Shown here in pieces: positions 12,833-24,962 of a stretch of DNA of 64,000 nucleotides (positions within the stretch are counted from its first letter, which is position 1; every line of letters starts with the position of its first letter). The stretch comes from Prinia subflava (taxonomy: Eukaryota > Chordata > Aves > Passeriformes > Cisticolidae). The stretch is from contig NC_086247.1 of assembly GCF_021018805.1 (NCBI RefSeq), positions 121,135,094-121,199,093 on the forward strand, written 5' to 3'. A model generated the notes under the pieces. That model had not been told where the DNA came from, made no database searches, and worked only from the letters and a program-made list of their open reading frames with translations. A program made the translations under genes and the position numbers.

Positions 12833-15800
12833 AAGGAATAAGACTTATTTTTAATAACTGTCCCTGGATCCTTTGTAGACACTGTTGGTTGTCACAGAAC
12901 TGTGGTAAAGAAAATATGTTATTTTAGTGTGTGTTTTTCCCTGTGTAATGAGCTACCACATCGGTCAATTTTGCTCTCTGTAATACATCAAAGCAATGGG
13001 AGTACATTAAGAACCAAATGAGGGTCTTGGCCTCTCATCTTAGTTTTATCTCCCCCAATAATAATGAAGCTGGGTAACTTCCTAGAAAATAACAAATTGA
13101 TATAAACAGCACTGGTTTGCCAGCTACTGTCATTGCTGATGGATAATCCTACAGCCTGAATGGGTTGTCCACATAGCTATTTGTCAGCACTGTCTGTGAG
13201 GAGCTCTGTGATAACACACTGTGCTAAATTCACTCTGGTGTCTACAAAGGAATAAAAAATGGCTCATTTGAGTCAATAGATGTCACACAGAGTAAACAAC
13301 AACAAAACCAGGACGTGGTTATATTGCAACCTCGCCAAAAAGATACCCCTGATGCTGAATGGGTTGCTGCTGATTTAGGCACCTGGTATCTGAGTATATG
13401 CTAGTAAGTTTATTTCACTGTTGGTTTGTTGTCTTTCTCTTATAAGAGTTAAATATGTTTACTGCTTGCATTAAGTGCCCACATTTCTATTATTGCTGGC
13501 AAAACTGACAATGAACATTCATCTCCTTGTAATCTTATTTATATCAAAGGGTAGATTTGCTGAGGTGCACACTTCTCTTAAAAAATAAAGTGTTGAATTA
13601 TGCTTAATGTCTGTGCTTCGGAGCTGATAACTGGGGCCTGTCTGGTGCATGACTGATGAAAATGGACCACCTGCAACACTGGAGCTGGGCAAAAAAACCA
13701 GACAGCTCTGCTTGCACGTGGCTGGGCACCTCGAATGCCACATCTCTTGGTGTATGTTGTGCTGCCTTTAAATAAAATCCCTTTATGCTATAAAATATGT
13801 ACATTGGAACACTGAATTGTGCAAGGTTGGATGAAGGACAGTAGTAACCATGATGCAGCATTGGTACTGTGGACAGCTGTAAACCTCTTGAAGCACAGGG
13901 ACATGTTGCTGTTTCTAATGAGAAACAGACGACCCCAGCAGCCGCAGGGGAGGACGCCCATTCCCTCTATACATCATTCTTTCCTCTCAGTCAGCTGGTG
14001 AGTCTCTCTTCAGAAAAACAAGGAGTGGTTGTTTCAGCTGATGATGAAACATCTGGAAGGCTCACTTAGAAATATTTGCAGGTTAAACATTCCTCATGTT
14101 TTCACCGACACACTGGCATTGAAGAAACCTCACTGTGGAGAGAAAGGTCAAACGGGATGCTTTGTGCATATCCAAAAAGGAAAGTGTGTCCTGCTTGTTC
14201 TGCAGGATGGTTCATCACATGAGATTTCCAAGGCAGGATGAAGAGCTCTCCTCCAACAGCCTAGTTATGGCATTATGCTGCCAAAGTCTTTCAGGCTGCT
14301 GACTTTCAGTGACCAGTTTTTAGTGCTAATATCTTAGTATCTCCTTTTCCCTGAGCATCTAGGATAGGTTGCCTTCTGAGGAAGATAAAAGGAAAGAGTT
14401 TTCTAGGAGATCCCCAATATATGTTTAATGGCCAATGATTGATAGTTTTCACCCAGGCTATGGGAGTGAGCACACTCATACAAAACTTCCTAAATTACTG
14501 AGCCCACAGATTGTCTCAGCTGCTCAGAAAAACAAGCAACCCAGGACCAAGAATAGAGAAGTGAATGATCAGGCCAGATAGCATCTACATTTCCCCCCAA
14601 ACTATTTCTACTTAGAAGTTCAAGTGTCACTGACACTATGTTCTGAAGCAGTTGTCATGTTGATTTTAATGCAGAATAAATGACCCAGATTTTTAGGGTT
14701 TTTTTAATGGAGGCTGGAATAACAGTAAATTGCTGCTTTAATAGCAAATTGCTCAGCATTGCCTGAATAGTGTATTTGCTCCCAGAATTAGTCTGATTCA
14801 GTTGCTGAGTACAGGCACAGCACATGGTTCATAGAACCCAAAAAGGCTGTCACACTGTGTATCACATTATCTTAATTGGAAGAGTTGGAGTGAATGGCTG
14901 AAACTTGATCAGTTGTTGGATTAGGAGACTATGTGAGGAGAAACAAAGAAATGACCCAGAGTAAAATGGATACCTCAGTACTAGAAATGTTATAGCTTGA
15001 CCACACACATTCTTTAATAATGCATTTCCAACATAAACAGAGCCACAGGCACTTGGCATATAAGACAGCTTCACTTTTTTGCAGGTCATCAATATACCAT
15101 GTTTACATTGTCAGGATGGTCTCAACAGTGTTAAATTATAAATCAGACTCAGTGCAAGTAGAGATGTAAACACTGATCAGTATACTTTAGCAGTCAGAAC
15201 ATGGGCTAAGGAATTCATCCCTTTCAGGTAAAGATTTTAATAGGAAGTTTGGGAAAACCTAGACTCTGAAAAACTTTCAAAGCAAGTGTTTAAAGTGTTT
15301 TGTTCTAGATGGAGTATCACTTGGGAACAATTTCAGTTAAGCATCATTTCATAAAGATGTCCTTGGAGCAGCTTGCATCCAGCATAGAGTAAAACTGAAA
15401 CTGCCTCTTAAGGACAATCATCTGCAGCACGCAATATTGACACATCAAAATGCCAGTGACAGTGGTGGTGACAGGGGCAGGTTACTCCAGCATTTTAGAT
15501 TAACATACGATGACAGTCTTCAAAATACCCAGGTGGAAAACAAAGCAATTACTTTGGGAATGCAAAGATACCAAAAACATCTGGAGAAAAGACAAGTATT
15601 TTCTATTTGTATTGTGACCTGTAGATGACAGCAGAAATCCCTTGGTCTCCCTCTCCAGAAAGCTGATGAAAAATTAAGTAACCTGAAAACTTACTATAAT
15701 GCTGATTTTTTTTTTCTACTTTAGGAAAAAGAAAACAGTAAATATTATGTTTATAGACTTAGAATAGTATGATTATATATTAAATCATTTTTGTAGTGCT

Positions 15801-18417
15801 AAAAATTTCTAGGTGCCCACTGACCACCCCTTGACAGAACTGGCCTGAAGCATTGGTGTGCAGGTGGTGTGGCAAATGCTGCATCACTGACCTGCCATCC
15901 CTTTGCTTTTTGGTGATCTGATCCTATGACACACCAAGAAATCTGCTCATCTCTGCTTCTTCAGTTCCTTGAGAAAATAAATTTTTTTTGCTTATTCCAA
16001 GTGAAGGCAAGAGCTGTCTCACACCAAAGCCAAGAACTTTGTAAGCCCCATGTCAGAGGCAAATAGCTATGAAGTGTCTTACATATGCTGCAGGATTCCC
16101 TAACAGATCACTTGTTCAGTCATAAGCTTTCTGGATGCTGAGCCATCGGTGTTTGAAGAGCAAGATAAGTTTTTCTTTTTAAGACTGTGACTCTACATAC
16201 CTATACCTTGCATCTGCCAAGATGGGAAAGCAAATCCTAAATTTACAAGAGTTCTCTTAGAAGAACTTCTCTATGGAAGTTTAGGAAACATAGAGCCACA
16301 GAGCTTCAAAGTCAGAATAAAAGCTAGAAAAATCTAATGCAAGTCCAGAGATATGGCTTGAAGATATCTTCTGGGGGCAAGGCTCTGTGGCAGGATGATG
16401 TTGAAATGACCAGTGATTATTAATTTTTATTTTCATCCTAATAGGGCAGAGGGTCCAGTCAGAATGGGCTCCATTCTGTTCTCTGACAGACACACGTGTT
16501 AAAGCACACCTCTTGTGCCAAGCTGTCTACAGATGGGACTTTTAAATTCATTTATGCATTTTGTATCAAGGCCCAATCAAAGGAAGCATAGGCTGATACA
16601 GGAAAGGAGTAGTGCACATCTGACTAGTACCTTGAATTCCTGGGCTTTTCTTAATCTGTTTCACTTGGCAAATCACAAAATGTTAAGTCCCTGAAAGAAC
16701 TTTTATGGAATTCTGGTTTGGGGAATTTGTTGATGTATTTCAGATTTCAGCTTGCTTTATATATTTTCATAATATTCTCTTTCTTTTTTTCAGCAAAGCC
16801 AATGATAATGCAATTATAATGTTTTTGATGATACTTGAGATATAGTCCTTCTTTATCTCTTCCTCTCATCCAAACCAATAAACTAGCCAGGAAAATCTAA
16901 AGAATCTAAAGAAAGAAACCACCACCCCTATTCCTCCTGTGATCACTATCATCTGTTTGACAGGGGCTTGGATCAGTTTTGTTTGCTTCTCTTTTATTTA
17001 TTTTACCCACAGCTGACACAAAGCTGATTGGAAGGGTATCTGGTGTGCACAGGAGACCAGGAACATAGAGCTCATGGTGAACATAATTTTGGACCTTGAG
17101 TTCACATGTACATTTTGGGGGTGGGGAAATTGTGCTCAAATTTGCAGTCGAGGCAATTGTAGTCCTTCTTTCTGTAAAGACAGAGCTCAAAGGTGAAACC
17201 ATTTTCCACAGTGCTGGTCCTTGCTGGCCTGAGAAGCCAATTCATCCACTTTGGCTAGAGCAAGGGTAGGTGCCAGCCTGCAGGCAGTGTGGATAATCCA
17301 GGAGTTGGGCTCCACCTCAATTTGCATGCCAAACTAACACACTGGTACAGATATAGCCTTTATCAGAGATCAGTAGAAATTTCACTTTAACTGTATTAAA
17401 TGGTTGCAACAATACTACTTTGCAGGGAATTGTATCTCCTTAGTCCTTATGAAAATCTGGTTTAAGCAGTCTAAATAATGTTTTAGGCATTAATTTTCAA
17501 GCATGCGATTTTACCACCCAAACACAAAAGAAGCAGATTTTTTGGCGCACAGTGCTTTAGGGAAGCCGGACTACAATCCCTAAGGAAATTTGGCTCACAG
17601 TAACAAGGTGGGTGATATCTCCCAGCTACTCAAATTGCTATTGATCCAGCTGGGAATCTGATCAAATGTGTTTGTCTTTATTACCGACATAGTGAGTGGG
17701 TCGGATGGCGAGCTGATTTCATTTGCTGCCAGTCACACTGGGGCAAATCTTACAGCCTTTGAAATGCAAGTGAACTATACTTGTTTAAAACCTGGGGCCT
17801 TTCTGGAATGTAGCCTACTGACAATTTCTTGTCATGCTTTGTAAGAGCCTAAATGAACATCCAATGAATATAGGGATTACATTTTGCCCCCAGCTCAGTA
17901 ACATCATGCTACACTGAACAGCAGCAAAACTTTTTATCATACCATGAGAAGTATTCCACTTCTTCCACGCAGAAAAATCCCCCCAAAAAATCAGATTAAT
18001 TACAGACATTACAGTAAGATCAAAATTAGGAAACAAATTACAGCTGTAAAAGCTTTGGAGAAACCTGATGAAGGAAACACATTTCTACAAGCAAAACAAG
18101 AAACTACCAAACTTATGAGCCTGGAAAGAACTTACTAAAAAAGCAATGGGCAGCACTCACTGGGATCTAGAGGTCAGAGGCACTTCCCCTTATTATGGTT
18201 ATTCAGTGATGTCCATGAAGGGAGATGGTAGCATGGGGCCAGCATCCTAGTTAGCAACAGCAGTCACAGTGTTGGAGCTCTATTATGGGATGATGGACCA
18301 GTAAAATTCCTTTTCTACTATGCAAAGGGGTCACTGGCGGGATGTACACAAATACCAGCATAAGACTGATATTCCTGTCCTATGTATATTCCTGTCCTAT
18401 CCAATCTGGAAGTGGAT
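12833..18417. other. Unique non-coding DNA with a possible regulatory block at 17530-17730
   Basis: No gene is recognisable over 5.6 kb. Open frames are below 100 codons. The block at 17530-17730 stands out by several CpG pairs, an ACTACAATCCC word at 17570-17580 that partly matches the ZNF143/SBS site, and a TATTGATC word (onecut-like) near 17639. It reads like a conserved non-coding element, but conservation cannot be tested here. The part at 16700-16900 is plain AT-rich sequence. Confidence 0.5.
18369..18402. repeat. 17-bp tandem duplication
   Basis: Two adjacent copies of a 17-bp unit beginning ATATTCCTGTCCTAT, identical except at the last two bases. This is a recent local duplication just upstream of a CR1 fragment. 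Confidence 0.85.
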
Positions 18418-18480
18418 ATCACAGAATCACAGAGCCATCAAGGCTGGAAAAGACCTCTGTGATAATTGAGTCCAATCTAT
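18418..18480 (-). mobile_element. CR1 LINE 3' terminal fragment
   Basis: The start ATCACAGAATCACAGAG is the reverse complement of the CR1 octamer tail, and it is followed by GGCTGGAAAAGACCTCTGTG and TTGAGTCCAAT, the hallmark antisense words of avian CR1 3' ends. Similarity fades after about 18480. The element is therefore a short, 5'-truncated, inactive copy inserted on the minus strand. Confidence 0.85.
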
Positions 18481-21012
18481 ATAGCTTGAACTCAGGAATT
18501 AGCGAACATCAGGCTCAGGGATTGTGTTAGACCAGTGGACTGATGCACTTTCAAGAAGCTGAGCCCTGGAATCCTGTCATCAGCTAGGCTGTCCTGTAAT
18601 GACCAAGACTGCTGTTTGTCTCACCTCCAGTTCCCTACTTTGCAAGTAGAGCCTTGACTTTCAGCCTGGTGCTGTGACTTTCACTTTATTGCACCCCTTG
18701 AGCTATCTTTCAGGTAAGTCTGTATGGTCCAAATATTTCTTTATCTTCAATATCTTTTTTCAGGTTCCTGCCAATGGCTGCACAATGGAGAGAGAGTCTT
18801 GATGTTCTTTTGCATAGATCCACCTAAGTTTCACCTTCCTTGCAGTTCTGACTTCCAGTGGCTTCCCAGAGAGCTCTTAGCCCTGTTCCCTTTGCAGCTG
18901 GGGAGGTCTCTGTGCACTCTCCCACCCAGCTGTGTGAGCTGCTCTCCAAATCCCTCCTGCCACCAACTCAAGGGACCAGAGCGTCTCCAGCTTCTTTAAC
19001 TATATGTTAGTTATAGCCTCCACTGTAGAAATACAATGAGTTTGGCATGAAATGACAAAATAGAGCTGTTTATCACTCTCTAAACCCTGGAGGGCAGAAT
19101 GGTTTTGACACTCAGGCAGCAGAGCGATTACAAATCAAGCCTTTGGGCTGCAGCAGTCCCAGGGCTGCTGGGCTCTCTCAGCAATACATCCTCTGCTGGC
19201 TCCCTGCTTGCCAGCTCATTGCAAGGCTCTTTCTGCTGCCCACATTAGCACAGTGCATGGGCTTCAGCTCTGTGCTTGGCCTCTCCCCTGTGTCCCTCCA
19301 TAAACCCTGGAAACAAGAGAAGAAAACAGCAGCAGGCAGTCGTACATCTGGCTGTCAGAGCCCATAGTGGCACATCATGAGAAAGCTGTTGTGCCATGGA
19401 GAGGGGTTTCGGGCACACACTTTTTAAAAATGTGGCTTAGCACTTGAAATCCAAACTTTTTTTCCTTAATACGACTTTTGTTTGTACATCCAGCACAGAA
19501 ATTTTTGATTCCATCTATGAAGCTGAGCTATGGCTTTTCAACAAAAACCTCTGTCACAGGGTAAGGTTTGGTCTTTTGACTTTTATGGCCAAAATTAACT
19601 AATTCTGCCCTTGAAATACAATATGAACAACAAATAATTTAGCTGCAAATATATTTTTTTCCTGAGTGCAAAACTAGTGTCTAATTTTCCCCAAATCATG
19701 TTTTATATTAAAGCAAGAAGGCAAATATCTGCTCTTTATCATAAGAGGGGGAAGAAAATCTTTCTCATAAAGTCCTGCATAGTCATTAAAATCAGTAAAG
19801 CAGTTCCTCTAGCAAATCTCCTTGTTCCTTCAGTTGTATTTCCTGTCACACTTATGCTATTTGTTTATGCATTAGGGTTTCCTGTTAAGCAAATGGCAAG
19901 TGGGTTAATGGAGAATTCTCAAATACTTCTTTTGTGTGGCTGAGGTCCCCCTGGGATCGATTTAATTGTTCCTACAATGAAAGCGGTACCATCTTAAGGT
20001 TCTTTAGCTCAGATAAACATCTTTAATCACTTTCATGTTGAAATAAAAGGAGCTTGGGAATGTGAAACATTAGTACACTTTGGTTGCTGAAAAGAGAACT
20101 TGGGGACACATTGCAGATACATATATAAATCATCTTGCTAACATTAGAGGAAGGGTTTGCTATAAGGCTTTCAGGATGCTTTAATGTAAGTAGCTCCTAT
20201 TATTGCAGCTGAAATATTTTGCACATGTGAGCTGCTCTTTGGATGCTGGGAATGCAGCTGTACAGCTTCAGCTTCACTCTGAAGCCGAAACTGGTCATTA
20301 TCAAATGTGTTGTCGCATATCAGTCTGAAGACAAATTCTGAAGTTTAACTTCACTGGAGGCTTGCCAAGTTGTAGAGTTAAGCCAGGGTCTGTCTGTTCT
20401 CCTTTCCATGTGCTGATGGGACTCCCACTGACATTAATGTAGAAAGTAATAAATACCAAAACAAAATCATAACAAGGTAGTCTGGTATCAAGCTTAATTA
20501 TTCACGTTTATGCCAAAGAATGCCTGTGCCAGCAGGTGCTCCTGACAATAAGTTACCTGGAATGCACTGTCACAAAAAAGCAGCAAGGTCTTTCTTTTTT
20601 ATTATTGTTAATCATTTAATCCATCACTGGAGCTAATTAGTAGGCATGGCAAAAGATACCTGTACTGCTCCTTGCCTCGTTTCTTCTACTTGCACACAAA
20701 TGATGCTATTAATACTGGAAGCCAGCATCCCAGTTTGCCCAGGGGCTCCTCAGCACAGCTGGAAGAAGCTCTGCTGTGTGTACCTGCCTTCCCCACAGCT
20801 GAGCAGTGAACCCTGGAACACGGCAGCTCTTCCCTGCTCAGATGTAAAGGGAAGCTTGCCCAAAACACTTCTCAGTGTGTAACTTTGTGTAAAAACAATA
20901 AAAGACCACATTTAATTGTGGATCTTTGCAGGGGAAGGAGATACAAGGTCTGCAGGATTGTGCCCAGCACTTGTGATGGCGCAGTGGTATTTCCAAAGTG
21001 TGCTGAAGATGG

Positions 21013-21061
21013 AGAATAGATCCTTTGCTGATAGAATAGATCCTGTTCCTTTGCTGTTGAT
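21013..21061. repeat. Imperfect tandem duplication
   Basis: Two adjacent copies of a unit starting AGAATAGATCC and ending TTGCTGATAG/TTGCTGTTGA, the second copy longer because of a small internal insertion. A local duplication of no evident function. Confidence 0.7.
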
Positions 21062-22041
21062 TACTCCAATGCAAGTTTACTGACTTCAGCAAGGGACAGG
21101 GTAAAAATATCTTTTCTACCATTCACTGAAACCAAACCCAATTCTTCAGCACAAGAATAGTGTACATAGGTAGAATCAGGTCCTGCCCCCTATTGTTTCA
21201 GTACCTTATCATTTTCTTTAAGCTCAAGAGCAACATTAATCCATTTTAGATGTTATTCTGGCTCTGCAATAAAATAGGGCTGGTTAATTTCAACATACTG
21301 GAAAAAACTCATGGCCCGTCTCACAACTTCAGAAGGTTTTGTGGTTTTGTCATATTTGATTATAGCTACACATCCAGCATTCTCAGGAATTTTATTTTCC
21401 CTTTTCATTAAACTTATTTTTACTACATTCTTTATGTAATGAAAGTGTCTGCAGGCAAATAAACACAAAGGCAGCACATAGCAGTAAGTAGGGCTTATGA
21501 AGTTCACATTCAAGGAGTTTAGTTCCAACGCTTCTACCATATTTTTTTAATACTTGCTATATTTTCAAGCCACAAAAGAGAAATGTTATAAGAAACTTAT
21601 CATGCAGACCATAAACACTTGCTTCCTCAAACTCATTTTTAAGGTTTCCCTTTCCTTGGGAATTTCTGTTGAAATCATTTCAGTGATTGAATCCTGTTTG
21701 TTTCAGGACATGAGGGAAAGTGTTACCCGGAGGGGAAAAAAACCCAACTGTGTGATGTCTACAGAATGACAAAAGAAAATTAGTCACATAGGTATCATTA
21801 CTTGTTTCTCTTATGGCCTCTAATTCTCTATTTACATGGAGTATATCCATCAAACACCCTCACCCCCCATTATCTTCAGCAGGCTAAGACAAACTTGGGG
21901 CTTTATAATAGACCCAAGTAAATCAGCTCTCTGGTGTGTCTTCTTGCCTACTAGGTGTTTGCAAATTTAATGTTCTTTCACCTTTGAGTCAAAAAACAGA
22001 AACCTGCCCTTCTGGCTGCTGTAACAATTATAGCTAGTTTT

Positions 22042-22065
22042 CCTATGGCTGCTCCTATGGCTGCT
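22042..22065. repeat. 12-bp tandem duplication
   Basis: Two perfect copies of CCTATGGCTGCT side by side, followed by a partial CCTGCTG. A recent slippage duplication. Confidence 0.9.
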
Positions 22066-22911
22066 CCTGCTGATTTACATAAAAAATTACATATATATAT
22101 ATAAAACTTATTACAGTCAGCTGATAACACTACTGATTTTTTGTTTTAGTGAGCAATATTCCATGTCTCTCATTGAGATAAACTGCCCAGGTTTTGACCT
22201 CATAGTTTATCCACTTCAGGAGCAGATTATTGTCTCATAAAACTGTTGAGATGGTGCAGTTAATACTTGCTATTATTTTAGAGGCCAGAAACATAATCTT
22301 CATCATAAAGATTGAAGTCCTTTGTACATGCTTAAAGTTTTCAAACTATGGGTCATATCCTGCCATTGATTTTTACGCAAAACTTCCAGTGTTTTTTGCA
22401 GTAATTGGTTTTTTTCCTCTTGTGATTTCACACCACAGGATTGGAATGATGCAATCACATTCTTAATACAAATTTATGAACTTTGTAACATTGAATTGGT
22501 GCTATAAAACAAAATCATTTTCAGTCTAAAGGGCATGTATGTGTATACTTGACAGACCTGTGCATCATTCTGCAAGCAACCATTTTTCTTAATATCAGCC
22601 AGCTAAACAAAGTTATATGTGAGTGATGTTGCTATTACAGAACTGATGGTAAACCCAAGCACTGTGCTGTTCCCTCCCTGAAATTATTTGATACAACAGT
22701 GGCGTTCTTTTTCAAACGTTAAAAATCAAAAGACACAGACTCAACTTCAAAGGGAAATTGAAATGTCCAGATGAAAGGCAAGATGAAAGTCCAGATGGAA
22801 AGACAAGTGTGCCTTGCTTTGGCTCATCAGATAAGTAGGGAACCAGGTGCATGTCTGAATTTTCCCCTGTCACAGAAATAAATTTTCTTCACTTTTTGGG
22901 AGGCGAGTTGA

Positions 22912-22953
22912 GGATCTGCGGATGTGCAGATCCGTCGCCCCGTCTATAAAAGG
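22912..22953 (+). promoter_or_regulatory. Small hairpin followed by TATA-like box
   Basis: GGATCTGC (22912-22919) and GCAGATCC (22926-22933) form a perfect 8-bp inverted repeat around a 6-base loop. Twelve bases downstream is TATAAAAGG (22945-22953), a good match to a TATA box. Several CpG pairs cluster here in otherwise CpG-poor DNA. It may be a core promoter of an unannotated transcript or a regulatory element; no gene follows that I can recognise, so it may equally be chance. Confidence 0.25.
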
Positions 22954-24787
22954 TTATTTCAGTGCTCATAACAAACAAAAGTTTATGAGAAATAAATTCT
23001 TTTTTTTTTCCCTTTTATAACAACTATGTGTGCACTTTCATGCTTGTTTTCATTTTCTCTTAAAGCAAGCAAAAATAAAGCAGGTTTGTGGAAAGAGGTT
23101 TGGGACTTTGTAAAAAGTAAGAAAAACCAAAAAAGTCTATATTGATAAGAATGACCCGCAACATGTTTCTGGAGGGCTGCAAGAAATCTGTGATTCTTGT
23201 GTTCTTAACACAAAAATAATCCCTAGTTAGAAAATGAGTTCTGAAAAAAAGTAGTGGGATTCTACACATCATTTGAGCTGTTGGCAATGATGTTTATACT
23301 TTAGCTACTAGAACATCATCTGTCACTCTCACTTATATGCAGAAGGAGACCAAAGTTTCCTGTCAGCCAAAAGAAAGAGGTCAAATGGTCACTAAAGATA
23401 CTCTTTTTTCTTTTGGCATGGTATAAACCAAATCCTGACAAAGTCACCCTACCTACAGGCATACCTAGGCACTGGAGTCTGTTTGAATAGGATTTTCCTC
23501 CTCCAGATTTTGCCTTCTGAAACCTGCGTATTCCCAACAGGTTGGACAGCCCTGCCATTGGTCTCAAAGTCTAAAGTAGCTGGTCATTCCTGAGGGAATT
23601 TATCCCTTGTGGCTTACATACCACTTTTAGGATGGGATAAATTATCTCCAGGAGATACCTGGCTTCACCAATTGATTGTAAAAGGAGCTAAGGTGTCCAG
23701 TTTAGATAAAACTCAAGTAGGTTAGATGTTATTCTAAAAATAAAGGAAAGTAAGATGAATTCCATACCAGTTCTGTGATCAATACCTCTTCTTCTTCCCA
23801 TATTTTGTCTAAAATAGAATTATCCCATGCTAAAGCAAAGACTTATTGACTTGAGAGGTTTTTATAAATTTGAAGACTGTTACAGTGTCTACAACAAGAA
23901 ACTTTGAGACTGTGTCTCAGAGTGTTTTCTTCTGTGCTGATACTGTTTTCCTCAGTGCAGGTTATTAATAAAATAGCTAGTCTCCCTTTTTTTCCTAGTG
24001 TTATTTCATGGCCAGCAATAGATGGAAATTTATACTTCATCTCTCATTTTGTGTCTCAAGTCACCGATCCTCAGACATTGAGAAACCTCTGCTGCTGAGC
24101 TGTCTGTGATTCAGAACATGTAATGCCACATTTCACAACCTGACACTTTCCAAACAGATTGTAACCGATGGCTAATATCCTGATCAAGGAAAATTTCCCT
24201 CCTTGTTTCATTAGGGCCATCTTGAAGTTGAATGTATGCTCATAAAAGATCCTTTCCAGTTCCTTCTGGTATTGCCTAACCCCTGGCAGTAGTGTACAAG
24301 CAATTAAAGAATTTATTCTCTTAATGGTCCTAGGTGTCTTGATTAATTTTGTTCTTGACATGTTTATTTTTATGCTAAATGTTCATTTCCCCCTTCTTTT
24401 TCTTCTCCCCTTTTGTTCTTAATTTAGTGCTTGCCTGCCCGGGATAAGCAGACAGCACCTGGGATGGATTGTTTCTGCTGCTGAGGAGGAAACCATCCAA
24501 ATCACACTTGTCCTTTCCTACAGAGCTGGGGCCCCAAAACCAAGTGCTCCTCCTATGCCCCCTCTGTGTATGTAGTGGTTCACTTTAAGGTCTTTAATTG
24601 ATGACTTTTTTTGCTCAAGGATTACAAAGGATCTCAAATAAAATAACCTGGGTTCTTGACTCCTGAGGACTGTCCAAGGCTGGCACTAAGCTCCTGGTTT
24701 TTACTTTATGGCAGCTATCCCCATACATCAGATTGAGGGTGAAAACACAGAGCCATTTTCAAGAAAGGTGATGTAGCTGTTCAGTGT

Positions 24788-24962
24788 GAATCATAGAATT
24801 ATTTAGGTTGGAAAAGATCAGCAAAATCATTGAGTTCAACTGTTAACACAGAACTGCCAAGCCCACCAGTGCCTAAGAGCCTCATCTAAATGTCTTTAAA
24901 TATCTCCATGGTGGTGACTCCACCACTTCCCAGGGAAGCCTGTTCCAAGGCTTGACAACATT
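24788..24962 (-). mobile_element. CR1 LINE 3' end, about 175 bp
   Basis: The clearest transposable element in the window. From the octamer-like start AATCATAGAATTATTTAGG through TTGGAAAAGATCAGC, ACTGCCAAGCCCACCA, GGTGACTCCACCACTTCCC and GCCTGTTCCAAGGCTTGACA it follows the reverse complement of an avian CR1 3' end throughout. It is 5'-truncated, has no reverse transcriptase coding part and carries scattered substitutions, so it is an old inactive insertion on the minus strand. Confidence 0.95.

Larger units (their letters stand above)
18481..24787. other. Unique non-coding DNA
   Basis: About 6.3 kb without a recognisable gene. Longer open frames are 18724-18999 plus (91 codons), 20838-21122 minus (94), 21253-21540 minus (95) and 24071-24361 minus (96); none shows a domain, and their composition follows the local DNA. 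GC-rich spots at 18840-19000 and 19140-19370 do not contain many CpG pairs. An ATATATATATATATA run lies near 22090. Small duplications and the 22.9-kb hairpin are listed separately. Confidence 0.55.

Noticed and set aside
16281..16340. Possible CR1 tail (CATAGAGCCACAGAG)
   Set aside because: The octamer likeness is weak and the diagnostic TTGGAAAAG and GTCCAAC words are missing.
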